64,000 nucleotides of DNA from contig NZ_AYMU01000002.1 of the NCBI RefSeq assembly GCF_000633395.1, positions 310,001-374,000 on the forward strand. The letters run 5' to 3'. This document shows, one piece after another, positions 8,421 through 17,726 of the stretch (within the stretch, counting starts at the first letter, position 1; each line of letters opens with the position of its first letter). This DNA comes from Pseudomonas sp. PH1b. Its GTDB lineage: Bacteria > Pseudomonadota > Gammaproteobacteria > Pseudomonadales > Pseudomonadaceae. The position numbers and the translations under genes are program-made. The notes under the pieces were generated by a model that saw only the letters and a list, made by a program, of their open reading frames with translations, searched no databases and was not told the origin of the DNA.

Positions 8421-9293
8421 AATTATTAGGTGTTCCTACAAATGACACGGTTAAGAACCGTGCAACGTTAAAACGTTCCAGTAACGTCGACCACCATTGG
8501 TCAAACGAAGAACCCGACTGGAACAAAGCAGCCAGTTGCAGCGCTTTAATTAGGTTGCGCTAGGGCTGGCAGGTAGGTACTTAGGAGGGCAGGCAGCACA
8601 GCAAGGGCAAAGGTTCTGGGCCCAGGGTGGAGATCCTGATCAATTTGCAGGTTGGTTCGGTCAGAGTAAGTCATCACACTGCCTTTGAATTCGTTTCAAG
8701 GGCGGGATTGCGTTGAGTTTTACCTGGAAACCATCGAGGTGGTCGGTCCTTTAGGTTCGGCGTTATTCTCGATTCGAGTAACTGCCGATGGGACTTTTTC
8801 GACCAGAATTGACTTTCAGCTTGGTACTAACGGCGAGGATTCTATTGAGTTGAACGGAAGAATGCAAGTGTGCTAGGAAAAAATTGTCAGAGGGAGGAAC
8901 CCGCTCGTGTCGAGTATGTAACCTGCACTGCTGTAGCGTGTACGAAAACGGTGCGTTACCGACGTTTGTTTCCGCGTGTTTGTGCACACTTGTTGCGCAG
9001 CGTGTCACCGCCTTGTCACCTTCCTTCCTGCAGTCCCTCTAGCCTGTCTCGAGAATTTAAGTCAATGATAAACATCGCTTTTTTTACTGGTGAAAAAATC
9101 GTCAGTTTGACTGAAAGGCCCGTCTCATGGGCCTTTGGGAGGGTTGTGGAGGGGTTGTCCACTGAGTTATCCACAGCTTCTGTGGATTGTCCCAAGCGCT
9201 TGCTCTAGGACGGGCGTGCTGGCTCTTTTGGGCTTTACCCGTGCGAAAAAAGGAGTAGAGTGGCGCGCCTTCCGATCTGCCCCACAGTGCTTT
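8421..9293. other. Long intergenic region without a supported gene
   Basis: No convincing protein gene is seen in these 873 bases. The section from about 8680 to 9110 is richer in A+T than its neighbours. A hairpin (AAGGCCC / GGGCCTT, about 9115-9137) resembles a weak terminator. A perfect DnaA box (TTATCCACA, 9167-9175) is followed by a weaker inverted copy (9181-9189). Short open frames here lack ribosome-binding sites and protein-like composition. An unrecognised small RNA is possible. Confidence 0.5.
9167..9189. promoter_or_regulatory. DnaA-box cluster upstream of the Sel1-like gene
   Basis: TTATCCACA at 9167-9175 matches the DnaA consensus exactly. TGTGGATTG at 9181-9189 is an inverted copy with two changes. 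TTGTCCACT just upstream is another two-mismatch copy. Clustered boxes suggest DnaA binding rather than chance, but no origin-like AT-rich unwinding element or dnaA gene is adjacent. Confidence 0.4.
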
Positions 9294-9617
9294 ATGAAGT
9301 TTCGCTCAGTATCACCTTCTGTTACCGCTCCCCCTGCCAGTGTTACCGAACCCAAGCGCTTTTCCCTGCGAGTCGCCCTGTGGCTGCTGGACAGTCCGCG
9401 TCTCGGAGATAACCCCAACGTCAAGCACTTTGCCGGACGCTTGCTCAAGCAGCCGGCCCGGGAAGGCGTGGTCGCGGCGCAAAGTCGCCTGGGCCAGTTG
9501 ATGTGCCGTGAGTGTGGCAACGCCCGGGACCGGCGCATCGGCCATGATCTGCTGCGCCAGGCCGCCCGTGCCGGCGATCGTCGCGCTCAGCAGGAGCTGG
9601 GCCGGATCGAAGACTGA
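9294..9617 (+). CDS. Sel1-repeat-like small protein upstream of rmuC
   Basis: This 107-residue basic protein starts MKFRSVSPSV. Its C-terminal half contains a helical-pair pattern (AAQSRLGQLMCRE ... GHDLLRQAARAGDRRAQQELG) like one to two degenerate Sel1/TPR repeats, suggesting protein-protein contacts. The ATG at 9294 is the first in frame with protein-like sequence after it; its Shine-Dalgarno is poor, so the start is uncertain. It lies 61 bp upstream of rmuC on the same strand and may share its transcript. Confidence 0.7.
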   Translation: MKFRSVSPSVTAPPASVTEPKRFSLRVALWLLDSPRLGDNPNVKHFAGRLLKQPAREGVVAAQSRLGQLMCRECGNARDRRIGHDLLRQAARAGDRRAQQELGRIED

Positions 9618-9678
9618 GCTGTCCAACACTCGGTGGCTTGGTTAACCTTCATTTCTTCTTTCGATGACAGGAATCGCT

Positions 9679-11160
9679 ATGGCTATGGACTTGACCAGCA
9701 TGCTGCTTGGCCTGGCGGGAGCGGCATTGCCGCTACTGGTACTGGCCTGGCAACTGCAGCGTCGTGCCAATTCCTACCAGAATGAACTGTCTTTGCTGGA
9801 AGAGCGCCTGGCCACGGCTCAACTGGCCCAGGAAGGGCTGGCAGCGCAATTGGACGCCAGTCGCGATGAAGTCAGCGACCTGAGCCAGGCCAATGCCCTC
9901 AAGCAAGCGGACCTGGCGGCCTTGGGCCGGGAAGTCGAGTTGCTGCAGGTCGAGCGGGACAATGCTCGCGATGCCGCCCATGCCTGGAACCTGGAACGCG
10001 CGGCCAAAGAAAACGAGTTGCGCCGCCTGGATGCCCTGGCTGCTTCACTGCATGCCGAACTGCGCGAACAGCAGGAAAGCCACCAGCAGCGCCTGGCGGA
10101 TTTGCAGGGTTCCCGGGATGAATTGCGTGCGCAGTTCGCCGAGTTGGCGGGCAAGATCTTCGATGAACGCGAGCAGCGCTTCGCCGAAACCAGCCAGCAG
10201 CGCCTCGGGCAGTTGCTCGACCCGCTCAAGGAACGCATCCAGTCCTTCGAGAAACGTGTCGAGGAAAGCTATCAGGCCGAGGCTCGGGAGCGTTTTTCCC
10301 TGGCCAAGGAACTGGAGCGCCTACAGCAGTTGAACCTGCGCCTGAGCGATGAGGCCACCAACCTGACCCGCGCCCTCAAGGGGCAGAAGACCCAGGGCAA
10401 CTGGGGGGAACTGATTCTCGAGCGGGTGCTGGAACATGCGGGCCTGGAGAAGGGCCGCGAATACCAGACCCAGGTCAGCCTCAAGGGGCCGGATGGCGAG
10501 CGCTTCCAGCCCGATGTGCTGATCATGCTGCCCGGCGACAAGCAGGTGGTGGTGGACTCCAAGGTCAGCCTCACGGCCTATCAGCAATATGTCGGCAGCG
10601 ACGATCCGCAAATCGCCCAGGCGGCCTTGAAACAGCATGTGCTGTCCCTGCGCAATCACGTCAAGGGCCTGTCCGATAAGGACTACAAGCGCCTCGAAGG
10701 TTTGCACAGTCTCGACTTCGTCCTGCTGTTCGTGCCGATCGAGGCCGCGTTCTCTTGCGCCCTGCAGGCTGAGCCCAACCTGTTCCAGGAAGCCTTTGAT
10801 CGGCATATCGTGATTGTCAGCCCCACTACCTTGCTTGCGACCCTGCGGGTGATCGACAGCCTGTGGAAGCAGGAGCGGCAGAGCCAGAATGCCCGGGAAA
10901 TCGCCGAGCGTGCGGGCTGGCTCTATGACAAGTTCGTGCTGTTCATCCAGGACCTGGATGAAGTCGGCAACCGCTTGCAGCAACTGGACAAGGCCTATTG
11001 CGCGGCACGCAATAAACTGACCGACGGACGCGGCAACCTGGTCAGCCGCAGCGAGCAGCTGCGGTTGCTCGGTGCGCGTGCCAGCAAGAGCTTGCCGGCG
11101 GACTTGCTGGAACGTGCCATGACCGATGCTGAAGGGCGGGAGCTGGAGCTGCCGGAGTAG
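9679..11160 (+). CDS. rmuC: DNA recombination protein RmuC
   Basis: This 493-residue protein belongs to the RmuC family, which limits inversions at short inverted repeats and has a nuclease-like core. An N-terminal membrane helix (MLLGLAGAALPLLVLAWQL) is followed by a long coiled coil (about residues 30-215) and the conserved RmuC domain from about residue 220, including QGNWGELILERVLEHAGL and VVVDSKVSLTAYQQY, where conserved acidic and Lys residues recall PD-(D/E)XK nucleases. The ATG at 9679 has AGGA seven bases upstream and is preferred over the ATG at 9664. It ends 15 bp before the convergent mxtR stop. Confidence 0.95.
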   Translation: MAMDLTSMLLGLAGAALPLLVLAWQLQRRANSYQNELSLLEERLATAQLAQEGLAAQLDASRDEVSDLSQANALKQADLAALGREVELLQVERDNARDAAHAWNLERAAKENELRRLDALAASLHAELREQQESHQQRLADLQGSRDELRAQFAELAGKIFDEREQRFAETSQQRLGQLLDPLKERIQSFEKRVEESYQAEARERFSLAKELERLQQLNLRLSDEATNLTRALKGQKTQGNWGELILERVLEHAGLEKGREYQTQVSLKGPDGERFQPDVLIMLPGDKQVVVDSKVSLTAYQQYVGSDDPQIAQAALKQHVLSLRNHVKGLSDKDYKRLEGLHSLDFVLLFVPIEAAFSCALQAEPNLFQEAFDRHIVIVSPTTLLATLRVIDSLWKQERQSQNAREIAERAGWLYDKFVLFIQDLDEVGNRLQQLDKAYCAARNKLTDGRGNLVSRSEQLRLLGARASKSLPADLLERAMTDAEGRELELPE

Positions 11161-11175
11161 GCGGTTGCCTGGCCA

Positions 11176-14100
11176 TCATCCCAAAGGCAAGTGCCGACTG
11201 AGCAGGGCGCGCAACGCCGCGGGCTTCACCGGCTTGGCCAGGTAGTCCAGGCCCGCGGCATGTACCTGGGCCACCATCTCGGGACGCCCATCGGCGCTGA
11301 TCACCACCCCGGGCACCGGTTCGCCCAGCTGTGTGCGTAACCAGGCCATGACCTGGGTGCCGGTTTCACCGTCATCCAGGTGATAGTCCACCAGCGCCAG
11401 CTGCGGACGGATGCCTTCCTTGAGCAGCGCGGCACATTCCTCGCGGTTGCGCGCGGTCCATACCTGGCAGCCCCAGCGGGTGAGCAGGCTGTTCATGCCG
11501 ATCAGAATGCTGTCTTCATTGTCCACGCAGAGCACTTGCCCACCGTTGAGCGACTGGCCGTTGGCTTCGGCGCTCTTGCCGGGAGCGACCACGCTGGTAC
11601 GGGCGAGAGGAATGCTGACGCTGAACACGCTGCCTTTACCGGGCCAGGAGCGCACCTGCAGGGGGTGGCCGAGCACGCGACAGAGGCCATCGGCGATCGC
11701 CAGGCCCAGCCCCAGGCCTTTTTCGGCGCGGGTCTGGTGGCTGTCCAGGCGCTTGAACTCTTCGAATATCACCTGCTGCTTGTCCAGGGGAATGCCCGGG
11801 CCTCGATCCCAGACCTCCAGGCTCAACGAGTCGCCTCGACGGCGCACCCCCAGCAGCACCGGGCCTTTGGCGTAGCGGAAAGCGTTGGTCAGGAAGTTCT
11901 GCAAGACCCGTCGCAGCAGCTTGCTGTCGCTGTCCACGCGCAGGCGGCTGCCCCGTACGCGAAATTGCAGGCCCTGCTCCTGGGCCAGGGCCTTGAATTC
12001 GGCGCCCAAGGTGTCGAACAGCTCATTGAGGGCAAAGGGCTTGCGGTCAGGGGTGATCTTGCCGTTTTCCAGGCGCGAAATGTCCAGCAGGTCGCTGATC
12101 AGGTCTTCCGCTGAGCGCAGCGAACTGTCCAGGTGCTGCACCAGTTGCTGGGCTTCGGCGGACAGGCCGTCGTCCTGGTGGGACAGGGCAGCGGAGAACA
12201 GGCGTGCGGCGTTCAAGGGCTGCATCAGGTCGTGGCTGACCGCGGCCAGAAAGCGCGTCTTCGACTGGTTGGCGGCTTCCGCCGTACCCTTGGCTTCGGT
12301 CAACGCCGCGTTGAGTTGGGACAGCTCGTGGGTGCGTTCTGCCACCCGTTGTTCCAGGCCTTCATTGGCCTCGGTGAGGGCTTGTTCGGCTTCGCGGAAT
12401 GGGGTGATGTCGGTGAAGCTCATGACGAAGCCGCCACCGGGCATCGGGTTGCCGATGAGTTCGATGACCCGGCCGTTGGGGAACAGTCGCTCAGAGGTGT
12501 GGGCGCGGCCCTGGCGCATCCAGTGCAGGCGCCGGGCTACATGGACTTCGGCCTCGCCGGGACCGCACAGGCCGCGTTCGGCATTGTGGCGGATGATGTC
12601 GGCTATCGGCCGGCCGACGCTGATCAGGCCTTCGGGGTAGTTGAACAGTTCCAGGTAGCGTCGGTTCCAGGCCACCAGTTTCAGCGACTGGTCGACCACG
12701 CTGATGCCCTGGGTGATGTTTTCGATCGCCCCTTGCAGCAGGGCACGGTTGAACTGCAGCACTTCGGAAGCTTCATCGGCGATGCGCACCACGTCTTCGA
12801 GCTGCATTTCCCGGCCTTCGATGGCCGCCTTGACTACTGCGCGGGTCGAAGAGGCGCCGAGGACGCCGGCCAGCAAGCGTTCGGTGTGGGCGATCCATTC
12901 GCCGTCGGCGTTCTGGTTCGGGTTGAAGCCTTTGCCCTGGCGGTAGGCGAAGCGGATGAAGCTCTGGCGCGCGCGTTCTTCACCGACAAAGCGCGCGGCG
13001 AGCTTCAGCAGGTCGTCGATCTGCACCGAGAGCATCGAGCGGGAGCTAAGGCGGCTGCTGATTTCCTGGCCGATAAAGCGTCCGGCCTGCCAGTGTTCCG
13101 AGACCCGGGTGCGTGACAGCACCGAGACCCAGGCAAACAGGGTGAAGTTGCCGGCCAGGGACAACACCACGCCTTGGGTCAATGGGGTGATCGGCAGGCC
13201 CAATGGGTTGCCGTGCAGCCAGGCCAGGCCCGGGAAACTGCTCAGGGACCAACCCAGGCTGTGGGCCGCGATCGGCAGGACCAGGGTGTAGAACCAGATG
13301 AATGTGCCGGCCGCGAGTCCGGCGAATACACCACGGCGGTTGGCCTGTTTCCAGTACAGCGCGCCGAGCATGGCGGGGGCTAGCTGGGTCACGGCAGCGA
13401 AGGCGATCTGGCCAATCGTGGCCAGGCTTGCGGTAGAGCCCAGCAGGCGATAACTGACATAGGCCAGCAGCAAAATGACCACGATGCTGACCCGGCGCAC
13501 CGAGAGCATCCAGTGGCGGAACACTTCGAAGGGCCGCTCGGCATTCTTGTGCCGCAACAGCCACGGCAGCAGCATGTCGTTGGAGACCATGGTCGACAGC
13601 GCCACGCTGGCGACGATCACCATGCCAGTGGCGGCCGAAGCGCCGCCGATGAAGGCCAGCAGGGCCAGGGCCGGATGGGACTGGGCCAGGGGCAGGCTGA
13701 TGACGAAGGAGTCCGGCAGTACGCTGCTGGGCAGGAGCATCTGCCCGGCCAGGGCAATAGGCACGACGAACAGTGCGGCCAGGGCCAGGTAGGCGGGAAA
13801 CACCCATTTGGCCAGGCGCAGGTCCTGGGGTTCGATGTTCTCCACCACGGTGACGTGGAACTGCCGGGGCAGGCAGATGATCGCCATCATGGCCACGCCG
13901 GTCTGGACCACCATCGACGGCCAATTGATGGTTTCCTTCCAGTACTGCTCCAGACGGGGAGCGAGCATGGCCTGGTTGAACAGGTCGTCGAAACCGTCGT
14001 ACAGGCCAAAGGTCACGAAGGCGCCGACGGCGAGGAAGGCAAACAGCTTGACCAGGGATTCGAAGGCGATTGCCAGCACCATGCCCCGGTGGTGTTCGGT

Positions 14101-14649
14101 GGCATCGAGGTTGCGGGTGCCGAAGACGATGGTGAACAGCGCCAGGATCAGTGACACGATCAGTGCAGTGTCCTGGGCCCGCGTACCCATGGCGTCGGCG
14201 CCGGCGCCGATCAGCAGGTTGACCCCGAGCACGATGCCCTTGAGCTGCAGGGCTATATAGGGCAGTACCCCCACCAGGCAGATCAAGGCCACCACTACGG
14301 CCAGGGACTGGGACTTGCCATAGCGGGCAGCAATGAAGTCGGCGATGGAGGTGATGTTCTCCTGCTTGCTGATCATCACCATTTTCTGCAGCACCCAGGG
14401 GGCGAGTACCAGCAGGAGGATGGGGCCGAGGTAGATCGGCAGGAAGGCCCAGAGTTGTTCGGCGGCCTGGCCGACCGCGCCAAAGAAGGTCCAGCTGGTG
14501 CAATAGACCGCCAGCGACAGGCTGTATACCCAGGCACGCACTCGTGGCGGCAGTGGCGTGCTGCGACGGTCGCCGTAGAAGGCGATGGCGAACATGATGG
14601 CCATATAGGCTAGGGCAACGGCGGCAATCAGCCCGCTGGACAACGACAT
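11176..14649 (-). CDS. mxtR: Hybrid sensor histidine kinase with sodium:solute symporter domain (MxtR/CrbS type)
   Basis: This 1157-residue protein combines an N-terminal sodium:solute symporter-like membrane module (about residues 1-500, ~13 helices), a PAS region (about 620-740), a coiled coil, a HisKA domain with the phosphoacceptor motif AAVSHDLMQPLN (about residue 800), an HATPase domain with GLGLAIADG, and a C-terminal receiver domain with LALVDYHLDDGET. This architecture matches MxtR/CrbS, known in Pseudomonas to act with the response regulator ErdR/CrbR in acetate and acetyl-CoA synthetase control. CbrA is similar but shorter and lacks the receiver. The partner regulator is not in the window. 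Confidence 0.87.
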   Translation of the reverse strand: MSLSSGLIAAVALAYMAIMFAIAFYGDRRSTPLPPRVRAWVYSLSLAVYCTSWTFFGAVGQAAEQLWAFLPIYLGPILLLVLAPWVLQKMVMISKQENITSIADFIAARYGKSQSLAVVVALICLVGVLPYIALQLKGIVLGVNLLIGAGADAMGTRAQDTALIVSLILALFTIVFGTRNLDATEHHRGMVLAIAFESLVKLFAFLAVGAFVTFGLYDGFDDLFNQAMLAPRLEQYWKETINWPSMVVQTGVAMMAIICLPRQFHVTVVENIEPQDLRLAKWVFPAYLALAALFVVPIALAGQMLLPSSVLPDSFVISLPLAQSHPALALLAFIGGASAATGMVIVASVALSTMVSNDMLLPWLLRHKNAERPFEVFRHWMLSVRRVSIVVILLLAYVSYRLLGSTASLATIGQIAFAAVTQLAPAMLGALYWKQANRRGVFAGLAAGTFIWFYTLVLPIAAHSLGWSLSSFPGLAWLHGNPLGLPITPLTQGVVLSLAGNFTLFAWVSVLSRTRVSEHWQAGRFIGQEISSRLSSRSMLSVQIDDLLKLAARFVGEERARQSFIRFAYRQGKGFNPNQNADGEWIAHTERLLAGVLGASSTRAVVKAAIEGREMQLEDVVRIADEASEVLQFNRALLQGAIENITQGISVVDQSLKLVAWNRRYLELFNYPEGLISVGRPIADIIRHNAERGLCGPGEAEVHVARRLHWMRQGRAHTSERLFPNGRVIELIGNPMPGGGFVMSFTDITPFREAEQALTEANEGLEQRVAERTHELSQLNAALTEAKGTAEAANQSKTRFLAAVSHDLMQPLNAARLFSAALSHQDDGLSAEAQQLVQHLDSSLRSAEDLISDLLDISRLENGKITPDRKPFALNELFDTLGAEFKALAQEQGLQFRVRGSRLRVDSDSKLLRRVLQNFLTNAFRYAKGPVLLGVRRRGDSLSLEVWDRGPGIPLDKQQVIFEEFKRLDSHQTRAEKGLGLGLAIADGLCRVLGHPLQVRSWPGKGSVFSVSIPLARTSVVAPGKSAEANGQSLNGGQVLCVDNEDSILIGMNSLLTRWGCQVWTARNREECAALLKEGIRPQLALVDYHLDDGETGTQVMAWLRTQLGEPVPGVVISADGRPEMVAQVHAAGLDYLAKPVKPAALRALLSRHLPLG

Positions 14650-14773
14650 GGCAACTCCGAAACAAAGACACCGGGCACCTCAGCCCGGCCAGACAGTCTG
14701 GCACGATGTCGAGTTGGCGTCAGTGTCGACCAAGGTATCAGCGCGGCCTGATGTCGCAGGTCGAGGCGTGGCC

Positions 14774-15325
14774 TCAGGGTGATGGCTGCAGGGCCAGTTC
14801 GATCAACTCATGTAGCTCTTGCACCGGAAGGGGCGTGGCGGCAAACAGGATCCGGAACACGGAAGGGGCCACCAGCAGGTTGAGCAGGCGGTCGATACTC
14901 GGTAGTGCGGTTTCGGTGCCCTGATACCGCTCAACAATGACCTGGAGCTGTTCGCTGAGAATGCTCACGCAATAACCCGGTGTGGCACTGCACTGCACAT
15001 CACGCATCATGTTGCGCCCAGGCTCCGAGCTCATCTCGTCCAGGTATTGCTCGGCCCAGGCCTGCAGGTCGCCGCGCAGGCTGCCGGTGTTGAGCGGCTC
15101 GCTGTCGGGGCGCATGCGCGCCAGGGCAACATCGGCCAACAGCGCCGACAGATCACCCCAGCGACGATAGATGGTGGAGGGCGTGACGCCGGCCCGGGCA
15201 GCAATCTGCGGCACCGTCAGGGTCGAGCGATCCTGCTCTTCGAGGAGCTCGCGGATTGCCGAGTGAATGGATTCCTGGACCCGGGCGCTGCGGCCGCCTG
15301 GGCGTAAACCTTCTTTAATAGCCAT
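14774..15325 (-). CDS. TetR-family transcriptional regulator
   Basis: This 183-residue repressor probably controls the divergent MFS gene. It has an N-terminal helix-turn-helix (about residues 20-60: TVPQIAARAGVTPSTIYRRWG) and a C-terminal ligand/dimer domain like those grouped as TetR_C_33. The ATG at 15325 is chosen because AAGGTT lies eight bases upstream; an earlier in-frame start adds six residues. A 12-bp inverted repeat at 15378-15410 in the divergent promoter region is the likely operator. The inducer is unknown. Confidence 0.9.
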   Translation of the reverse strand: MAIKEGLRPGGRSARVQESIHSAIRELLEEQDRSTLTVPQIAARAGVTPSTIYRRWGDLSALLADVALARMRPDSEPLNTGSLRGDLQAWAEQYLDEMSSEPGRNMMRDVQCSATPGYCVSILSEQLQVIVERYQGTETALPSIDRLLNLLVAPSVFRILFAATPLPVQELHELIELALQPSP

Positions 15326-15377
15326 GGGATCGAACCTTAACACAAAGAATTTGCTTTAAGCGCTTGGCGGTAGCACA

Positions 15378-15410
15378 CTCCGCAAAAGCAAAATATTAGC
15401 TTTAGCGGAG
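15378..15410. promoter_or_regulatory. Inverted-repeat operator between divergent TetR and MFS genes
   Basis: Arms CTCCGCAAAAGC (15378-15389) and GCTTTAGCGGAG (15399-15410) are reverse complements with one mismatch, around the AT-rich spacer AAAATATTA. The right arm includes the GGAG Shine-Dalgarno of the MFS gene, so a bound repressor would cover both promoter and translation start. This layout is classic for TetR-family operators. Confidence 0.7.
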
Positions 15411-15417
15411 CGTGCTT

Positions 15418-16626
15418 ATGCCTGGTGCCATCGACACTTGCGTGTCCAAACGTCGCAGTCTGGTGTTTCTGGCCGTGACCCTGCTCAGTTTTCTGGCCGC
15501 CTCCAGCGTGCCGACTCCCTTGTATCACCTGTATCAGGAGTCCCTGCATTTCTCTGCGGCGGTCCTGACCCTGGTATTCGGAGTCTATGCCCTGAGCCTG
15601 CTGGCAGCCTTGCTGACGGTGGGGTCGCTGTCGGACCACCTGGGGCGGCGTCCGGTGATCTTCGTTGCCTTGGTGCTCAACATTCTGGCGATGTTGCTGT
15701 TTATCAATGAAAGTGGCGTGCAGTGGCTGTTGGCGGCGCGGGTGATGCAGGGGTTTGCCACGGGCATGGCCACCAGCGTGCTCGGTGCTGCGTTGCTGGA
15801 CACCGATCGTCAGCAAGGGCCGCTGGTCAACAGTGTTGCGCCGCTGCTGGGCATGGCATGCGGTGCCATGGGAGCGAGCCTGCTGGTGGAGTTTGCACCG
15901 CTGCCGCTGCAACTGAGTTACTGGCTGCTGCTGGGGGTGTTTGTGGTCCAGGCCCTGTATGTCTGGCGCCTGCCCGAGAGCGTGAGCCGGCAACCCGGTG
16001 CCTGGACGTCGTTGCGGCCCACGCTGCATGTGCCGCCGCAAGCACGGCGAGCCTTGTGGTTGGCCTTGCCGGTGGATGTGGCGGTCTGGGCGGTGGGTGG
16101 TTTCTACCTGTCCCTGGCACCTTCCCTGGTGCGCGCGGCCACCGGCTCCACGTCGAACCTGATCGGGGGAGGGCTAGTGGCCGTGCTGACGCTTAGTGGC
16201 GCACTGATGATCTTCACCTTGCGCCAGCGTCCAGCGGACAAGGTCTTGCGCCTGGGGGCCGGACTGCTGGCCTTGGGGGTGATGTTGATTCTCGGTGCGG
16301 TGCACAGTGCCAGCCTGACGCTGTTCTTTTTCGGCACTCTGGTCCTGGGCAGCGGTTTTGGTGGCGGTTTTCTCGGTGCGTTGCGCAGCGTGGTGCCCCT
16401 GGCCTTGCCCCACGAGCGTGCGGGCTTGATGTCGGCATTTTATGTGTTGAGTTACCTGGCTTTTTGCCTGCCGGCGTTGTTGGCAGGCAGCCTGACCCGC
16501 AGTTTCGGCCTTATTGCCACGACTGATGGTTATGGGGTGGTGCTGATCCTGTTGTCATTGGGGGCTCTGCTGGTCCTGATGCGTCGGCGTCCGGCTGCGG
16601 CCTGTGGCGCAGCGCCGGGGCTCTGA
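15418..16626 (+). CDS. MFS transporter, divergent from TetR regulator
   Basis: This 402-residue transporter has about 12 membrane helices and the motif-A-like loop GSLSDHLGRRPVIF near residues 66-79, typical of proton-coupled drug or metabolite exporters. The ATG at 15418 follows GGAG by seven bases. TetR control is inferred from the 12-bp inverted repeat that overlaps this Shine-Dalgarno. Its 3' end overlaps the convergent GlxA-type regulator gene by 72 bp. The substrate is unknown. Confidence 0.9.
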   Translation: MPGAIDTCVSKRRSLVFLAVTLLSFLAASSVPTPLYHLYQESLHFSAAVLTLVFGVYALSLLAALLTVGSLSDHLGRRPVIFVALVLNILAMLLFINESGVQWLLAARVMQGFATGMATSVLGAALLDTDRQQGPLVNSVAPLLGMACGAMGASLLVEFAPLPLQLSYWLLLGVFVVQALYVWRLPESVSRQPGAWTSLRPTLHVPPQARRALWLALPVDVAVWAVGGFYLSLAPSLVRAATGSTSNLIGGGLVAVLTLSGALMIFTLRQRPADKVLRLGAGLLALGVMLILGAVHSASLTLFFFGTLVLGSGFGGGFLGALRSVVPLALPHERAGLMSAFYVLSYLAFCLPALLAGSLTRSFGLIATTDGYGVVLILLSLGALLVLMRRRPAAACGAAPGL

Positions 16627-17607
16627 GCCAGGGCACTGGAGAGGGGGGAATTGTGCTCGATAGGCCGAAGGGGAGAGGCGCAGTGTGGCGTTGAAACACT
16701 GGCGCATGGACAGGGCACTGGCAAAGCCTGATTCCGCGGCAATGGTTTCGATGCTCAGTGGGCTGGTTTCCAGCAGTCGCTGGGCCTGGCTCAAGCGCCG
16801 GTCCTGTAGCCACTGGCCGACGGTGGTGCCGGTCAGTTGGCGAAAGTGGCGGGTGAAGGAGCGCCGGCTCATGGTCACGCGTTCCGCGAGCGCATCCAGT
16901 GAGTGATCGCGGGTGAAGTTCTGTCCCAGCCATTGCAGGAGCTGCCCCATGCGATCCTGTTCGCCCGCTTGGGGCATGGGGCGTTCGATGAACTGTGCTT
17001 GACCGCCGCTACGGTGGGGAGCGATGACCAGGCGGCGAGCCAGCTTGTGGGTGCTTTGGGCGCCGCACAGTTGTTGCAGCAGGTAGAGGCAGCAGTCGAG
17101 CCCGGCGACTGTGCCGGCGGACGTCAGCAAGGTCCCCGCTTCGGCATACAGCACTGTGGCATCCAGGGCTACCCGCGGGTATTTCTCGGTAAATGCCTGG
17201 GCCCAGTGCCAGTGAGTGGTGGCCTTGTGGTCGTCCAGCAGCCCGGTCTCGGCCAGGACAAACGCCCCCAGGCACAGTCCCACCAGACGAGCGCCCCGTT
17301 GATGGGCATTGCACAGTTCGTCGAGCAGCGCCTGGGGCGGGCGCTCCAGGCTGTCGCGCCAGGAGGGCATGATGATCACGTCGGCGTCGCGCAGCTCACT
17401 CAAGTCGTGATGCACAGTGATATCGAAGCCGGCGGAGGTTCGTAGCGGGGGCTGCTCGAATGCGCAGACTCGCACCTGAAAGGATGGCAAGCCGAGATCC
17501 TGGCGTTGTTCATCGAATACCAGCAACGGCACCGACAGATGAAAGGGGCTGATGCCATCGAAGGCGATCACCGCAATGCGCAAGGGCGGATCGGCTGGGT
17601 TGTGCAT
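16555..17607 (-). CDS. GlxA-type AraC-family transcriptional regulator
   Basis: This 350-residue regulator has an N-terminal DJ-1/PfpI-like domain (about residues 8-180, with GLCLGAFVLAETGLLD at the usual elbow position) and a C-terminal AraC helix-turn-helix pair (about 225-320, with LDALAERVTMSRRSFTRHF). Such regulators often activate amine or amino-acid catabolism; the target here is unknown. Its last 72 bp overlap the convergent MFS gene, and the final ~25 residues are Pro/Arg-rich and probably not part of the fold. The divergent cupin gene begins 119 bp from its start and is a candidate target. Confidence 0.9.
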   Translation of the reverse strand: MHNPADPPLRIAVIAFDGISPFHLSVPLLVFDEQRQDLGLPSFQVRVCAFEQPPLRTSAGFDITVHHDLSELRDADVIIMPSWRDSLERPPQALLDELCNAHQRGARLVGLCLGAFVLAETGLLDDHKATTHWHWAQAFTEKYPRVALDATVLYAEAGTLLTSAGTVAGLDCCLYLLQQLCGAQSTHKLARRLVIAPHRSGGQAQFIERPMPQAGEQDRMGQLLQWLGQNFTRDHSLDALAERVTMSRRSFTRHFRQLTGTTVGQWLQDRRLSQAQRLLETSPLSIETIAAESGFASALSMRQCFNATLRLSPSAYRAQFPPLQCPGSEPRRCATGRSRTPTHQDQQSPQ

Positions 17608-17726
17608 GGCTGTATCTGCTTGAGGATCTGGCCCGATTTTATCGAAACATGGCTATCGGGCCACTTATTAAAATCACCGACTCTGTCCACCATGCGGGCT
17701 CATTCTCGGTGCTCAAGGAGCCTTCC

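Noticed and set aside
8685..8876. 63-codon plus-strand frame in the 8.4-9.3 kb gap
   Set aside because: No Shine-Dalgarno and no recognisable family; the surrounding AT-rich DNA explains an open frame by chance.
13046..14704. 552-codon minus-strand frame overlapping mxtR
   Set aside because: Pro/Arg/Gly-rich alternate frame of the mxtR membrane domain with no recognisable protein features.
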